From Eubacteriaceae bacterium (GTDB taxonomy: Bacteria; Bacillota; Clostridia; Eubacteriales; Alkalibacteraceae), in NCBI GenBank assembly GCA_003446375.1, contig DMAW01000117.1, positions 27,119 through 91,118 on the forward strand: a DNA stretch of 64,000 bases, given 5' to 3'. Position numbers and translations under genes: made by a program. A model generated the notes under the pieces. It worked only from the letters and a program-made list of their open reading frames with translations. It made no database searches and was not told where the DNA came from. Of this stretch, positions 25,483-35,072 are shown in pieces (position 1 is the first letter of the stretch; every line of letters starts with the position of its first letter).

Positions 25483-26541
25483 AAGCCCTTTGACCCTTTG
25501 CTCCCTGCTTAGAATCTGGGTTATCCTTATTCCAAAGTTTTCATTTATCACTACGACTTCTCCGTGAGCTATGAGCTTTCCGTTTACGTAGACCTCTAAA
25601 GGTTCATCAGCCAGCTTGTTTAGTTCCACTACCGATCCTGCTCCTAGCGCCAGTATGTCTTGTATGGTCTTTTTTGTCTTTCCCAAAACGACGCTAAACT
25701 CCAAAGGCACGTCCATTATCAGATCCAGATTTCTCTGTTGGCTGCTTTCTGAAGTATCCTCAAGGGGAGGAAAAACCGGTTTTTCTACCTGAACCTGCTG
25801 TTGCGGCTGGCTTGGTGCCGGCTCTTCGAATACCGGCTGTGGCGCAGGCTCTTCTTTCTTTTGTGGAGCCGGCTTAGGCTCCTGAGAAGCTTCTCCCATC
25901 ATTATTGCAACTATTTCCTTTACGGTATCCAAGGTGTAGAGCTGCATTATTTCGCTGTCTATCAAACCTTCCACCGACAGGTGGAATGATATCTTGCAGA
26001 TATGCTTTTCTTTTATGAATTTCTTATAGTCTACGCTTTCTCTTTTATCCCAAACGCTTACATCCGGTGGAAGTATGTCTATATTTTTGCCAAGCATCTG
26101 AGCCATGGAAGTTGAAGCGGATCCTATCATCTGATTCATAGCTTCAGCCACTGCGCTAAGCTCCAGCTCTGTAAGCTCCTGATTTGCGTTTGAGCCGTCT
26201 CCTCCCATCATCAAATCTGCAATTATAGCCGAGTCCTTGACATCCATCATCAGCAGGTTATTGCCTACAAGACCTTCCTTGAATTCTATTCTGGAAACTA
26301 CTTTGGGAATCTCGCAGTCTTCTATAATCTCTTCAAAGGGTATGTAATGTACCCTCGGCGTGGTTATCGTCACCCTGTGATTGATGATCGATGAAAGGGT
26401 CGTCGCCGCAGTGGACATTGTAATATTGCCAACCTCGCCTATTACGTCCTTGTCAGTATCTTTAAGACCGGTTTCTTCAACCGCATCTTTTTTCCTTAAC
26501 AGAGCATCCACTTCTGCCTGGGATAAAAAGTTTTCTTTCAT
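25477..26541 (-). CDS. fliY: Flagellar motor switch phosphatase FliY
   Basis: Switch-complex protein that dephosphorylates CheY-P. The 354-residue protein has an N-terminal CheY-binding-like peptide FLSQAEVDALL, a CheC-like phosphatase domain with two active sites (IGEVGNI and AVAEAMNQM), a Pro/Gln/Glu-rich linker (about 222-262) and a C-terminal FliN/SpoA domain (about 272-354, VPLEFSVVLGKTKKTI). It overlaps fliM by 4 nt. The FliY type, rather than a plain FliN, is characteristic of Bacillus and Clostridium motors. Confidence 0.95.
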   Translation of the reverse strand: MKENFLSQAEVDALLRKKDAVEETGLKDTDKDVIGEVGNITMSTAATTLSSIINHRVTITTPRVHYIPFEEIIEDCEIPKVVSRIEFKEGLVGNNLLMMDVKDSAIIADLMMGGDGSNANQELTELELSAVAEAMNQMIGSASTSMAQMLGKNIDILPPDVSVWDKRESVDYKKFIKEKHICKISFHLSVEGLIDSEIMQLYTLDTVKEIVAIMMGEASQEPKPAPQKKEEPAPQPVFEEPAPSQPQQQVQVEKPVFPPLEDTSESSQQRNLDLIMDVPLEFSVVLGKTKKTIQDILALGAGSVVELNKLADEPLEVYVNGKLIAHGEVVVINENFGIRITQILSREQRVKGLK

Positions 26542-27536
26542 ATTTCAACATCCTCTTCCACGTATTGTAAGACTTGAACTGCCAGTTTGTCCTTGTGCCT
26601 TCCCGGCTGAACCAAGTAGTGAACCTTGTCTTCCACGTACATTTTCATTGGCTTGTCTGTCTTCATGTCAAGCTGAACGATATCTCCCGTTTCCAAATGA
26701 AGAAAATCATCCACTGTTATTATAGTTTTCCCCATCTCCACAGTCAGGTCCACCTCGGTAGTCACAAGCCTCTCGGTAATCTGCTCCTTGTATCTGCTCT
26801 CATCATTGCTCTTGCCCATGTCGAACCAGCTTTTGATGCTGAGCTTATCCGTTATGTTTTCAAAGGAAACATATGGAATACAAATATTGATAAAGCTCTT
26901 GTTGTTGAATATCTCTACTCCAAAGCTTATCAATATCACAGGTTCATTAGGCGACATCGTCTGGACAAGCTGAGGATTCGTCTCAAGGTTGTCAAGCACC
27001 GGATCGAGCTCCATTATCTCGCTCCATGAGGACTTAAATGCCTTGAGAAGGTTGACTACCAAATCTTCTATTATGCCTAGCTCTATATCAGTGAATTTTT
27101 CTTTTTTAGAAACCTTGTCAGGCTTCGATTCAGCTCCGCCGCATAAAAGCTCGATGACCTGTATACCGAAATGAGGATTGATCTCAAGTATCTGATTGCC
27201 GTTTAAAGGCTCACAATGAAAAATGCCCATGATAGTAGGATTCGGTATTGAGTGCACGAACTCGTCAAAGCTTATCTGTTCTACAGCTCCCAAAGAAAGA
27301 TTGATGTTGGTTCTTACCTGAGTAGACAGGATATTTGAAGAAATCTTCGCAAAATTCTCAAATATCATGTGAAGGGTATTTATATACTCTTTGGAAAGTT
27401 TTATAGGCCTTCTAAAATCGTAAGATCTGACCTTGTTTTTTTCCTCTTCCTCTTTAATCTCCGTAGGGTCTATTTCTCCTGTATTCAAAGCATTTAACAA
27501 AGAGTCTATTTCCTGTTGTGACAGTACCTGTTTCAA
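26538..27536 (-). CDS. fliM: Flagellar motor switch protein FliM
   Basis: C-ring component that binds CheY-P and sets rotation direction. The 332-residue protein starts with the CheY-binding peptide LSQQEIDSLLNAL, has the middle CheC-like domain without phosphatase residues (FRRPIKLSKE, GIFHCEPLNG) and a C-terminal SpoA domain (VEMGKTIITVDDFLHLETGDIVQL region). It lies between cheW and fliY. Confidence 0.96.
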   Translation of the reverse strand: MKQVLSQQEIDSLLNALNTGEIDPTEIKEEEEKNKVRSYDFRRPIKLSKEYINTLHMIFENFAKISSNILSTQVRTNINLSLGAVEQISFDEFVHSIPNPTIMGIFHCEPLNGNQILEINPHFGIQVIELLCGGAESKPDKVSKKEKFTDIELGIIEDLVVNLLKAFKSSWSEIMELDPVLDNLETNPQLVQTMSPNEPVILISFGVEIFNNKSFINICIPYVSFENITDKLSIKSWFDMGKSNDESRYKEQITERLVTTEVDLTVEMGKTIITVDDFLHLETGDIVQLDMKTDKPMKMYVEDKVHYLVQPGRHKDKLAVQVLQYVEEDVEI

Positions 27537-27554
27537 ATTATCCCCTCATTTTTA

Positions 27555-27944
27555 TCACATAATAAGGTCTAAATCGATGTAGTTTACCAGCTGGTCGTCA
27601 ATTTGTATTATCCCGGATACTCCGCTTGACGACTCAGTAGAAACCCTTTCAATGTTTTCTTCGTTGACCTTTAGTACTTCCTTGACTTCATTTACCATAA
27701 TGCCTATTTTTTCTTCCTGTCCATTTGTTATGACTATGTTATTATAGCATTGATCGTCTTCCTGTTGCAAAAGCTTGCACAAGTTCACAAGCGAGACCAC
27801 ATTTCCCCTTAAATTTATAAGCCCCTCTATCCAATGGGGCGCATTCGGCACAAATGTGGAATCGATCATTTTGCTTATCTCTTCAACTTTATCAGAATTG
27901 ACCGCATAGTACTTATCACCAAGCGTGAAAACTATAATCTGCAT
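27555..27944 (-). CDS. cheW: Chemotaxis coupling protein CheW (second copy)
   Basis: Adaptor that links receptors to CheA. The 129-residue protein is one CheW domain: an IIVFTLGDKYYAVNSDKVEEI start, PNAPHWIEGLINLRGNVVSLVNL, the conserved arginine, and a final strand IIQIDDQLVNYIDLDLI. It is smaller and more diverged than the CheW at 33365-33811, so the two may serve different receptor sets. It lies between cheY and fliM. Confidence 0.93.
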   Translation of the reverse strand: MQIIVFTLGDKYYAVNSDKVEEISKMIDSTFVPNAPHWIEGLINLRGNVVSLVNLCKLLQQEDDQCYNNIVITNGQEEKIGIMVNEVKEVLKVNEENIERVSTESSSGVSGIIQIDDQLVNYIDLDLIM

Positions 27945-27956
27945 ACAACCACCTCG

Positions 27957-28319
27957 TTATTTACTTGCTTTTCCAAGGGAATCAAGCACTCTATCCGTTT
28001 CGAAAGGCTTTACGATAAAATCCACTGCTCCGGATTGTATCGCTTCCATTACCATGGCCTGCTGCCCCATGGCGCTGCACATGATCACCTTTGCAACAGG
28101 GTCTATTTCTTTTATCCCTTTTAGTGCTGCTATGCCGTCCATCTCGGGCATTGTTATGTCCATTGTTACTATCTCAGGCTTTTCCGTCTTGAATTTTTCG
28201 ATGGCTTCAGCTCCATTCTGGGCTTCAGCAACCACTTCGTACCCGTTTTTTTCTAAGATATCCTTAAGCTTCATCCTCATAAAAATTGCATCGTCCACAA
28301 TCATAACTCTTTTTGACAT
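27957..28319 (-). CDS. cheY: Chemotaxis response regulator CheY
   Basis: Single receiver-domain protein of 120 residues that carries the signal from CheA to the motor. The acidic pocket VDD (9-10), the phospho-acceptor Asp54 in VTMDITMPEMDG, the switch Ser/Thr in MCSAMGQ and Lys104 in VKPF are all present. It has an exact position between cheC and cheW in the operon. Confidence 0.96.
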   Translation of the reverse strand: MSKRVMIVDDAIFMRMKLKDILEKNGYEVVAEAQNGAEAIEKFKTEKPEIVTMDITMPEMDGIAALKGIKEIDPVAKVIMCSAMGQQAMVMEAIQSGAVDFIVKPFETDRVLDSLGKASK

Positions 28320-28338
28320 TTATATATCTCCCTTCAGG

Positions 28339-28938
28339 TTATACTCCGATTAATTTAAAAAGACTGTCCAAGACTCCAGGTCTCGGTATGAAGTAAAGCG
28401 ACGAATCCACCTTGTCGCCCTCATATATGAATTCATTTTTTATTATCATGACATTTTCATCAAATTGCTCGCTTTCCATGTAAGCGCTGCTTAAGATGGC
28501 TCCGAACATGTCTACGGCAATGGCCGGTACAGACGATATCAAATTAATGTCAAGCATCTTGGATATTGCGTTTAAGTAAGATGTCACGACGATGTTGACC
28601 AGTTCGCAAACCGCAGAGTATTCCAGTTCGTGACTTAATTCCATACCTTGCGGAAGCATCATCTTAACAAGCTTTTCGGCATTTTCTTCTGTGCATACAA
28701 AAAGAAAATTGCCATTGGCGTCTCCAATCATCCTAAGGGTAACTGCAATTACCATTTGGTCTTCCGCCATTATTTCACTGAAAACTTCATTATAATCCAA
28801 TATGTCTATCGTAGGCACGCTCATGTTGATGAACTTGTCCACCAGCTGTGATATAGAGGTAGCTGCATTTCCCCCTCCTACGTTTGCAAGTTCCTTTATA
28901 ACATCAAGTTGAATGGGTGAGTATTCGTTTTTATTCAA
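28339..28938 (-). CDS. cheC: CheY-P phosphatase CheC
   Basis: CheY-P phosphatase whose activity is raised by CheD, as in Bacillus. The 199-residue protein carries both E-x2-N active sites (KELANVGGGNAATS near residue 16 and CELVNIVVTSYLNA near 113). It overlaps the end of cheA by 8 nt. FliY also acts on CheY-P, so the cell has two phosphatases, consistent with adaptation at both receptor and motor. Confidence 0.93.
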   Translation of the reverse strand: MNKNEYSPIQLDVIKELANVGGGNAATSISQLVDKFINMSVPTIDILDYNEVFSEIMAEDQMVIAVTLRMIGDANGNFLFVCTEENAEKLVKMMLPQGMELSHELEYSAVCELVNIVVTSYLNAISKMLDINLISSVPAIAVDMFGAILSSAYMESEQFDENVMIIKNEFIYEGDKVDSSLYFIPRPGVLDSLFKLIGV

Positions 28939-30979
28939 AATTCTCCCCCTTCCCGCTGCACAAGTTTCCTACATCCAGTATCAGGGTGATATCTCCGTTT
29001 CCAAGTATCGTCGCTCCCAGATATTCTTTCATATTCCCCAAGGTGCCGCTTAGCTTCTTGATTACTATCTCCTGCTGGCCGATAAGATCGTCAACCAAAA
29101 GACCGTAATACCTTCCTCCAAGCATTACAAGTATTATGTGCTGGTTTATCCCTTCTGATTCTATGCCTAGCTTTTCATTTACCCTTATTACAGGTATGAC
29201 CTTGCCTCTGTATATGTAGACTTCCTCGTTGTGGGATTGCCTTATGTCTCCAGGCTTCGCGTTTACTACCTTTTCTATGATACCTAAAGGCAATGCAAAT
29301 GTCTCGCTTCCCACATGAACCATAAGAGCTTGTATTATAGATAGCGTCAGAGGTAATTTTATAACAAAAGTCGTGCCCTTGTCTATATCGCTGCTTACAT
29401 CTATGCTCCCTCCAAGGGATGAAATCTTTTGTCTGACCACGTCCATCCCTACGCCCCTGCCGGATATGTTGGTCACCTGTGTATTTGTTGAAAAGCCTTG
29501 GTTGAATATAAGCTGCACAAGGTCGTTGTCATCCAAGCCTTCAGCAGGTATTCCCTTTCTGATAGCGCTTTCCTTTATCTTTTGCGGGTCGATTCCTTTG
29601 CCGTCATCGCTGACCCTTATTACTACCTTGTTTCCTTCTTGATATGCAGTGAGATTTATCGTGCCTTTTTTATCCTTGCCTTTGGCCGATCTCTCCTGAG
29701 CTGATTCTATTCCATGATCTGCAGCATTTCGCATCAAATGGACTAATGGCTCGCCTATCTCTGATACCACCGTCCTATCCAGCTCAGTCTCTTCACCTTC
29801 GATTACCAGGTCTATTTCCTTGCCCAGTTCCTGGGAAAGATCCCTTATCATCCTGGGGAATCTGTTGAATACCACGCTCACCGGCTGCATCCTTATTTTT
29901 AGCACAAGATCTTGAAGATCCGAAGTGATCCTTGCCACCTGTTCCAAAGGCTCGTTTATTTCTGTGGCCCTGTATCTTGTGCTCAGCTCTTCGAGCCTTG
30001 TCCTGTATATAACCAGCTCGCTTACCAGGTTCATGAAATTGTCCAACCTGCTTAGATCTACTCTGATAGATTGACTTGAAGGCGTCGAAGAAATCGCACC
30101 GGTTTTTTCTTCGGTCTTTGCCGTTTCTGATATTTTTGCCTTAACCGACGCCATAGCTGCCTCATCAGAAAACTGATCTTCATTTTTTGCTTCTTCTTGG
30201 CTTTCTGCCAGCGTATATCCCTTGGGTATGTTTTCTTCTGTAATCTGCTCTATTATAACTTCTTCTATCTCAGAGACATTTTCAATTGATTCCAATACAA
30301 AAGCTCTATCCTGTTTTGTAATATAGACCAGCTTGAATACCCTATCGAAGTTTCCGTCTTCCAAATCTTCCACTCCCGGAGTCGTCTGGATGATATCTCC
30401 CTCCTGCTCAAGCTTATTTACTACAAGATACGCCCTTGCTCCCTTTAAGAGGCAGTTTTCAACTATCCTTACCGCTATGGAAAATGCGTTGAAATTTTTT
30501 TCGATTGCACTTTGGATTACGCTTGCATCTATTTCGCTTATTTCCTTTATATCGATTGAAAAATCTACCCCTTGAACAGGCTCTTCCTTTGATGTATCAG
30601 GATTTGACAACCCGTCAAGCTCATTTAAAAGGTCAGATATGTCGTATTGTGGGTAGCTTTCATTCCTTAGGTCTTCCACTATCTCAGATAGCTTGTCCAA
30701 ACACTTAAATATCACGCTGACCACATCGCTTGTCACTGAAAGCGTGCCGTTTCTAAAAAGTTCCAGCACATTTTCCATACGGTGCGTGAGTTCTGCCATT
30801 GTGGTGTATCCCATTGTAGCAGCCATACCCTTCAAAGTATGGGCAGATCTGAATATCTCATCTATTATCCCCGGGTTTTCTGTGTCTTTTTCCAGTTGCA
30901 AAAGATTGTCGTTTAAGGTTTGCAGGTATTCATCTGTCTCCTCAAAAAACAAATCCCTGTACTTTTGTGAATCGTCCAT
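28931..30979 (-). CDS. cheA: Chemotaxis histidine kinase CheA
   Basis: Cytosolic kinase of the receptor array, 682 residues. It has an HPt (P1) domain with phospho-His47 in FRSAHTLKG, a P2 CheY/CheB-binding domain (about 155-255), a dimerisation domain P3 (about 300-365), the HATPase P4 domain with NAADHGIE, DDGKGID and GRGVGMDVV, and a C-terminal CheW-like P5 domain (about 545-682). All catalytic parts are intact. It lies between cheR and cheC. Confidence 0.97.
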   Translation of the reverse strand: MDDSQKYRDLFFEETDEYLQTLNDNLLQLEKDTENPGIIDEIFRSAHTLKGMAATMGYTTMAELTHRMENVLELFRNGTLSVTSDVVSVIFKCLDKLSEIVEDLRNESYPQYDISDLLNELDGLSNPDTSKEEPVQGVDFSIDIKEISEIDASVIQSAIEKNFNAFSIAVRIVENCLLKGARAYLVVNKLEQEGDIIQTTPGVEDLEDGNFDRVFKLVYITKQDRAFVLESIENVSEIEEVIIEQITEENIPKGYTLAESQEEAKNEDQFSDEAAMASVKAKISETAKTEEKTGAISSTPSSQSIRVDLSRLDNFMNLVSELVIYRTRLEELSTRYRATEINEPLEQVARITSDLQDLVLKIRMQPVSVVFNRFPRMIRDLSQELGKEIDLVIEGEETELDRTVVSEIGEPLVHLMRNAADHGIESAQERSAKGKDKKGTINLTAYQEGNKVVIRVSDDGKGIDPQKIKESAIRKGIPAEGLDDNDLVQLIFNQGFSTNTQVTNISGRGVGMDVVRQKISSLGGSIDVSSDIDKGTTFVIKLPLTLSIIQALMVHVGSETFALPLGIIEKVVNAKPGDIRQSHNEEVYIYRGKVIPVIRVNEKLGIESEGINQHIILVMLGGRYYGLLVDDLIGQQEIVIKKLSGTLGNMKEYLGATILGNGDITLILDVGNLCSGKGENFE

Positions 30980-30995
30980 CGATTATCCCTCCTGG

Positions 30996-31766
30996 TCAAA
31001 CTTTTTCATACAAAAAGGTGGACAGCTTTCTAAATCCAAAGCTTGAGGGGTTGTATATGCTTTCAGTAGCTCCGGTGAAAAATATTCCGCCTTTTTCCAA
31101 TGAATCGTTTATTTTTTTGTAGATTTCGTTTTTGGTCTCATTTTTAAAGTATATTGTAACGTTCCTGCATATCACCGCATGAAAGTTTTTTTCGTATTTA
31201 TCCAGTATCAGATCGTGTTTTTTAAATTCTACCCTGCGCTTTATCTCATGGGCAAGATGGTATTCTCCGCCTTTTAATTCAAAGTACTTGTCCAGTTCCT
31301 GCTTTGGCACGTTCTTAATTTCATTTTCTTTGAATTTTCCTGTTTTTGCTCGCTTCAGTATTGTATCGTCAATATCTGTAGCCAATATCCTGTTTTCCTT
31401 CAGCTTGTTCTTTTCCATGATCATCGCAACTGAATAAGGCTCTGCCCCTATAGAGCATGCAGCACTCCAAATATTGAGACTTTTAAACCTGGGCACCAAC
31501 AAGCTTGTCATCGCATCTTCAAATTCGTCAAATATCTCTTTGTTTCGATAAAATTCAGTTACGTTTATGGTTATGTAGTCTAAAAAAACTCTCTTTATAT
31601 TTTCATCCTTTTGAATCAGCTCGGCATACTCCTTTAAATTTTTTGCACCTGCGCTGTTCATTACTGTTCCTATCCTTCGATGAAGCTGCTTTTCCTTGTA
31701 GGAGTTTAGATCTACCCTAAGCTTGTCTTTTACCCATTTTTTGAAATACTCGAATTCTAGTTCCAT
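30996..31766 (-). CDS. cheR: Chemotaxis protein methyltransferase CheR
   Basis: SAM-dependent enzyme that methylates receptor glutamates. The 256-residue protein has the N-terminal helical domain with LHRRI, the SAM site IWSAACSIGAEPYSVAM, ILATDIDDTIL, and the CRNVTIYF motif. The start lies within the last codons of cheB (10-nt overlap), so the opposed methylesterase and methyltransferase are coupled. Confidence 0.96.
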   Translation of the reverse strand: MELEFEYFKKWVKDKLRVDLNSYKEKQLHRRIGTVMNSAGAKNLKEYAELIQKDENIKRVFLDYITINVTEFYRNKEIFDEFEDAMTSLLVPRFKSLNIWSAACSIGAEPYSVAMIMEKNKLKENRILATDIDDTILKRAKTGKFKENEIKNVPKQELDKYFELKGGEYHLAHEIKRRVEFKKHDLILDKYEKNFHAVICRNVTIYFKNETKNEIYKKINDSLEKGGIFFTGATESIYNPSSFGFRKLSTFLYEKV

Positions 31767-32821
31767 TTTTTCACCCTGACGATATTCTTTATATTTTCGA
31801 CGATTTGCATTGGTGTAAGCACTTCGTCCACCACCCCTGCGTTCTGTGCGCTTTTAGGCATCCCGTTTACCACGCAGCTTTCTGCTTCTTGTGCGATGTT
31901 GAAACCACCGCTTTTTCTTATTTCAGCCATCCCTGCAGTGCCGTCCTTACCCATTCCTGTAAGTATGATTCCCAAAAGTCCTCTCCCGTATTTTTTAGCG
32001 GCAGTCTCAAACATATGATCTACTGCCGGCCTGACGCCATGTAGCTTTGGCCTGTCATCTAGCTTTATCCTGTTGTTTTCAATTGTCATATGAAAGTCTC
32101 CCGGAGCTACGTATACCACTCCGCTTTGTATGGGCATATCATCCCTAGCCTCTATTACTTCCAATGCGCACTCGTTGTTAAGCCTTTCCGCAAAGGAGCT
32201 GGTAAATCCTTTTGGCATGTGCTGCACTATGAAAACGGGTATTCTTAAGTTTGCTGGAAGCCTGCTTATTATTTCAAAGAGCGCTTTGGGTCCTCCCGTT
32301 GAAGCCCCGATTGCTATAGCGTCAGTATTTTTATATTCCCAAGTGTGATTTTTGCTTTCTCTTTTCTCAAGGGCTTTTACTTCCTGCCCCCTAAACGCTC
32401 CGTCCTTTTTATCCGGACTGTATGCAACTGCTTTTGCAGCTTTCAGCTTGATCTCAAGCTCGCTTTTAAGATGTTCGATGCCTGCTGAACTCATGTCGTT
32501 GGTCTTTTCTATGAAATCCAATGCTCCAAGGTTCAGAGCTTCCATGGTCATGTCGCTTCCAGCCTTTGAATATGCACTTAGCATCACTACCGGAATCCCA
32601 AAGTCTTTTTTGATTATCTTAAGAGTCTCTATACCATTTAATTTTGGCATTTCAATATCCAGGGTTATTATGTCCGGCTTTAGCCTTGGTATGGCTTCGA
32701 TTGCATCTAAGCCATTTCTTGCTATTCCCACAACTTCAACCCCTTCGACTTGAGATGCCGCATCTGTGATTATCTTTCTCATGAAAGCAGAATCATCAAC
32801 TACCATCAATCTTATGGGCAT
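31757..32821 (-). CDS. cheB: Chemotaxis protein-glutamate methylesterase CheB
   Basis: Receiver-regulated methylesterase/deamidase of 354 residues. The N-terminal receiver has VVDDSAF and Asp55 in ITLDIEMPK; the C-terminal esterase has the triad Ser in IGASTGGP, His in VQHMPKGF and Asp in GMGKDGTAGM. The ATG at 32821 follows a GGAGGG site; an in-frame TTG at 32839 is unlikely. It starts 14 nt after the cheD stop. Confidence 0.95.
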   Translation of the reverse strand: MPIRLMVVDDSAFMRKIITDAASQVEGVEVVGIARNGLDAIEAIPRLKPDIITLDIEMPKLNGIETLKIIKKDFGIPVVMLSAYSKAGSDMTMEALNLGALDFIEKTNDMSSAGIEHLKSELEIKLKAAKAVAYSPDKKDGAFRGQEVKALEKRESKNHTWEYKNTDAIAIGASTGGPKALFEIISRLPANLRIPVFIVQHMPKGFTSSFAERLNNECALEVIEARDDMPIQSGVVYVAPGDFHMTIENNRIKLDDRPKLHGVRPAVDHMFETAAKKYGRGLLGIILTGMGKDGTAGMAEIRKSGGFNIAQEAESCVVNGMPKSAQNAGVVDEVLTPMQIVENIKNIVRVKKWN

Positions 32822-32835
32822 CCTCTTCCCTCCGT

Positions 32836-33321
32836 TCAAAGTTTTGTCAAGCTCTTGCTGGCGGTCTTAATATCAACGGAAAAATCTTTTAAATCTACTA
32901 CCATCGTTCTGCCTATGCTTCCACCGGTATGGCTCCCCAAAATCGGAATTTCCAATTCCATAAGGATTCTCTCAACTGACTCCACATTTCTTTTGCCTAT
33001 ATCCGAAGTCAGTTTCCTGTCGGGAAAGTTGAACATGCTTGCCCCACCGGCAATCTTCGCCACCAGATTTTTGCTTTTCAATGCTCCGCCGTTTATCTCC
33101 TTTATCATTTTAGGTATAGCCAGATCGGCAAACTTTTCGGCTTTCACTTCCTTTGTAAAGGCTGTGCTGTCCGGAAGCATAATGTGACTTAGGCCCCCTA
33201 TTTTTCTTGTCTTGTCGTAGATAGCTATACCAACGCAGCTTCCAAGCCCCAGTGTTATAAGGCTTTTAGGCTGGGAAGATATCTTATAATCCGCTATGCC
33301 TACTTTTATATGATTTTCCAT
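32836..33321 (-). CDS. cheD: Chemoreceptor glutamine deamidase CheD
   Basis: A 161-residue deamidase that also activates CheC. The catalytic Cys is in LGSCVGIAIYD, the His in GGLSHIMLPD and the Thr in GSHTGG. It is encoded between the first cheW and cheB. With cheC it forms the third adaptation system known from Bacillus. Confidence 0.95.
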   Translation of the reverse strand: MENHIKVGIADYKISSQPKSLITLGLGSCVGIAIYDKTRKIGGLSHIMLPDSTAFTKEVKAEKFADLAIPKMIKEINGGALKSKNLVAKIAGGASMFNFPDRKLTSDIGKRNVESVERILMELEIPILGSHTGGSIGRTMVVDLKDFSVDIKTASKSLTKL

Positions 33322-33364
33322 ATATCAACCACCATACTCATTATCGTAGATTTTTATAAGCTGT

Positions 33365-33811
33365 TTAATCCACAGCCAAAAGCTCCCTGCTTTGAACAAA
33401 ATCGAAAAGCTCGTTTGTCTCAAGCAGGATGATTATGTCTTCATCTATTTTTATGAAACCCTTTATGTAATCCTTGGATATGCTTCCGTCACCCACTGAT
33501 GCATCCTCGAAGCTTTCATCTCCTACGCTTCTTATTCCAACGATTTCGTCTACTACAAGTCCGATCATGGTATCATTCCATTGAATCACGATAATTTTTG
33601 AAGATTCAATATAGCTTCCTTCTTCTCCGTAAAGGCGCATATTTAGATCTATTATCGGCAGGACTTTTCCATTGTATTTTATGACCCCCATCAAAAAATC
33701 TGAAGTTTCCGGAACTTTTTTAGGGTCGGTAAATTCTATTATTCTTTCTATCTTGGAAATTTCAAGGGCAAAGCTTTGTCCGCAATTGTTAAATATTATA
33801 ACCTGTTTCAT
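33365..33811 (-). CDS. cheW: Chemotaxis coupling protein CheW (first copy)
   Basis: First gene of the chemotaxis operon, 148 residues, one CheW domain (MKQVIIFNNCGQSFALEI, DFLMGVIKYNGKVLPIIDL, VDEIVGIRSV). The ATG at 33811 has a GGAGGG site; the upstream in-frame codons lack one. The C-terminus is about 15 residues longer than usual. A sigma-28-like promoter precedes it. Confidence 0.93.
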   Translation of the reverse strand: MKQVIIFNNCGQSFALEISKIERIIEFTDPKKVPETSDFLMGVIKYNGKVLPIIDLNMRLYGEEGSYIESSKIIVIQWNDTMIGLVVDEIVGIRSVGDESFEDASVGDGSISKDYIKGFIKIDEDIIILLETNELFDFVQSRELLAVD

Positions 33812-33847
33812 TAAAGGTGACCCTCCCAAAAAAATTTGATACTCTAT

Positions 33848-33873
33848 ATATCGACCATTTTTAGATTAGTTTA
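33848..33873 (-). promoter_or_regulatory. Sigma-28 (SigD/FliA)-like promoter of the chemotaxis operon
   Basis: Minus-strand TAAA (33870-33873), a 14-nt spacer and GTCGATAT (33848-33855), one base off the GCCGATAT consensus and 37 nt before the cheW start. This places the whole che-fliM-fliY operon under late flagellar control. Confidence 0.7.
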
Positions 33874-33892
33874 ATAATATTTTCGAATTTTA

Positions 33893-33922
33893 TTGAATTT
33901 ATATTTGCAGTTTATATATAAT
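33893..33922 (+). promoter_or_regulatory. Sigma-A promoter of the HD-GYP gene
   Basis: TTGAAT (33893-33898), an 18-nt spacer and a perfect TATAAT (33917-33922), 34 nt before the ATG. It is divergent from the chemotaxis promoter within a 145-nt gap. Confidence 0.7.
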
Positions 33923-33956
33923 GGTTAAGTGAAATTCATTGAAAGGCAGTGGTCAG

Positions 33957-35066
33957 ATGCGTCTTGTACCTGTAAATTCCATAAAAGAGGGCAGCATATT
34001 GGCAAAGACAATATATAACGGCAATGGCATCCCTCTGCTGAGGGAAGGATATCCCCTTAATCGCAAGCTTATAGATAGGGCACTTAACAACGGAGTTTAT
34101 TCTCTATACATCCACGACAAATATAGCAACGAGATAATTGAAGATGTGATAAGCCCTGATTTAAGACAAAGAGCTATCCACACTTTGAAGGGCAGCTTTT
34201 CCAACATTTACAAGGATGCCTTGTATTCGGGAAACCACAAATTCCGCAAAAACCAAAAGATAGATTCTGCCTTAAATGACGTATCGGTGATAGCAAAGCA
34301 GTTCGTGGACGATATCTTGTCAAACAAGGATGTAATCATAAATCTCGTGGACATCAAGACCATGGATGACTATACCTATCAGCACTGTGTGAATGTGGCG
34401 ATACTGGCAATCGTGCTTGGAGTAGAGCTGCGATACGACAAAAAAATACTGGAATCCATTGCAGTGGGAGCCCTTTTGCACGATTTTGGAAAAGTATTCA
34501 TACCTAAGGAGCTTCTCCTAAAGCCCGGCAAGCTGACTGATTCCGAGCTCAAGCATATAAAGGAGCACCCTTCCTTGGGACACGAATACTTAAAGAACAG
34601 CCCTGCAGTGAACAATATCTCCCTGTCGATAATTTTAGAGCATCACGAAAAGGCGAACGGCGCAGGGTATCCAGGAAGCATAAACACTGTTAAGATTTCT
34701 CCCTTTGCCAAGATGGCGGCTGTGTGCGATGTATATGACGCCTTGGCTTCCGACAGGCCTTACAGAAAGGCGATGTCTCCCAACGAAGCCTTGGAGCTTA
34801 TAATGGGCTCTTGCGGCGATGATTTCGATTTAGACATCGTAAAGGCTTTTATTAACAGGATCGTACCTTACCCGGTAGGAACTCTCGTTGAACTTAGCAA
34901 TAACAAACTGGCTGTTATCAAAAAGTTAAATCATGAATATGTCCTTCGCCCGGTCGTCAACCTGGTGGAAAGAAATGGCGATGAAGTTTCTTTTTCAGAG
35001 CTTGATCTTATGAAAAAAACAAACATCGTGATCCGCAACGTATATAGGGAAGAAAATGCGTCTTAA
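33957..35066 (+). CDS. HD-GYP domain phosphodiesterase
   Basis: Predicted cyclic-di-GMP phosphodiesterase of 369 residues. The N-terminal ~110 residues resemble the DUF3391-like or PilZ-free leader of such proteins; the HD-GYP domain follows with LLHDFGKVFIP, HHEKANGAGYPG and AVCDVYDALASDRPYRKA. No membrane segment or receiver is present, so it is cytosolic. The ATG at 33957 is preferred over a TTG at 33939. It is transcribed away from the chemotaxis operon and ends at its own terminator; lowering c-di-GMP would favour motility. Confidence 0.9.
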   Translation: MRLVPVNSIKEGSILAKTIYNGNGIPLLREGYPLNRKLIDRALNNGVYSLYIHDKYSNEIIEDVISPDLRQRAIHTLKGSFSNIYKDALYSGNHKFRKNQKIDSALNDVSVIAKQFVDDILSNKDVIINLVDIKTMDDYTYQHCVNVAILAIVLGVELRYDKKILESIAVGALLHDFGKVFIPKELLLKPGKLTDSELKHIKEHPSLGHEYLKNSPAVNNISLSIILEHHEKANGAGYPGSINTVKISPFAKMAAVCDVYDALASDRPYRKAMSPNEALELIMGSCGDDFDLDIVKAFINRIVPYPVGTLVELSNNKLAVIKKLNHEYVLRPVVNLVERNGDEVSFSELDLMKKTNIVIRNVYREENAS

Positions 35067-35072
35067 CATAAG

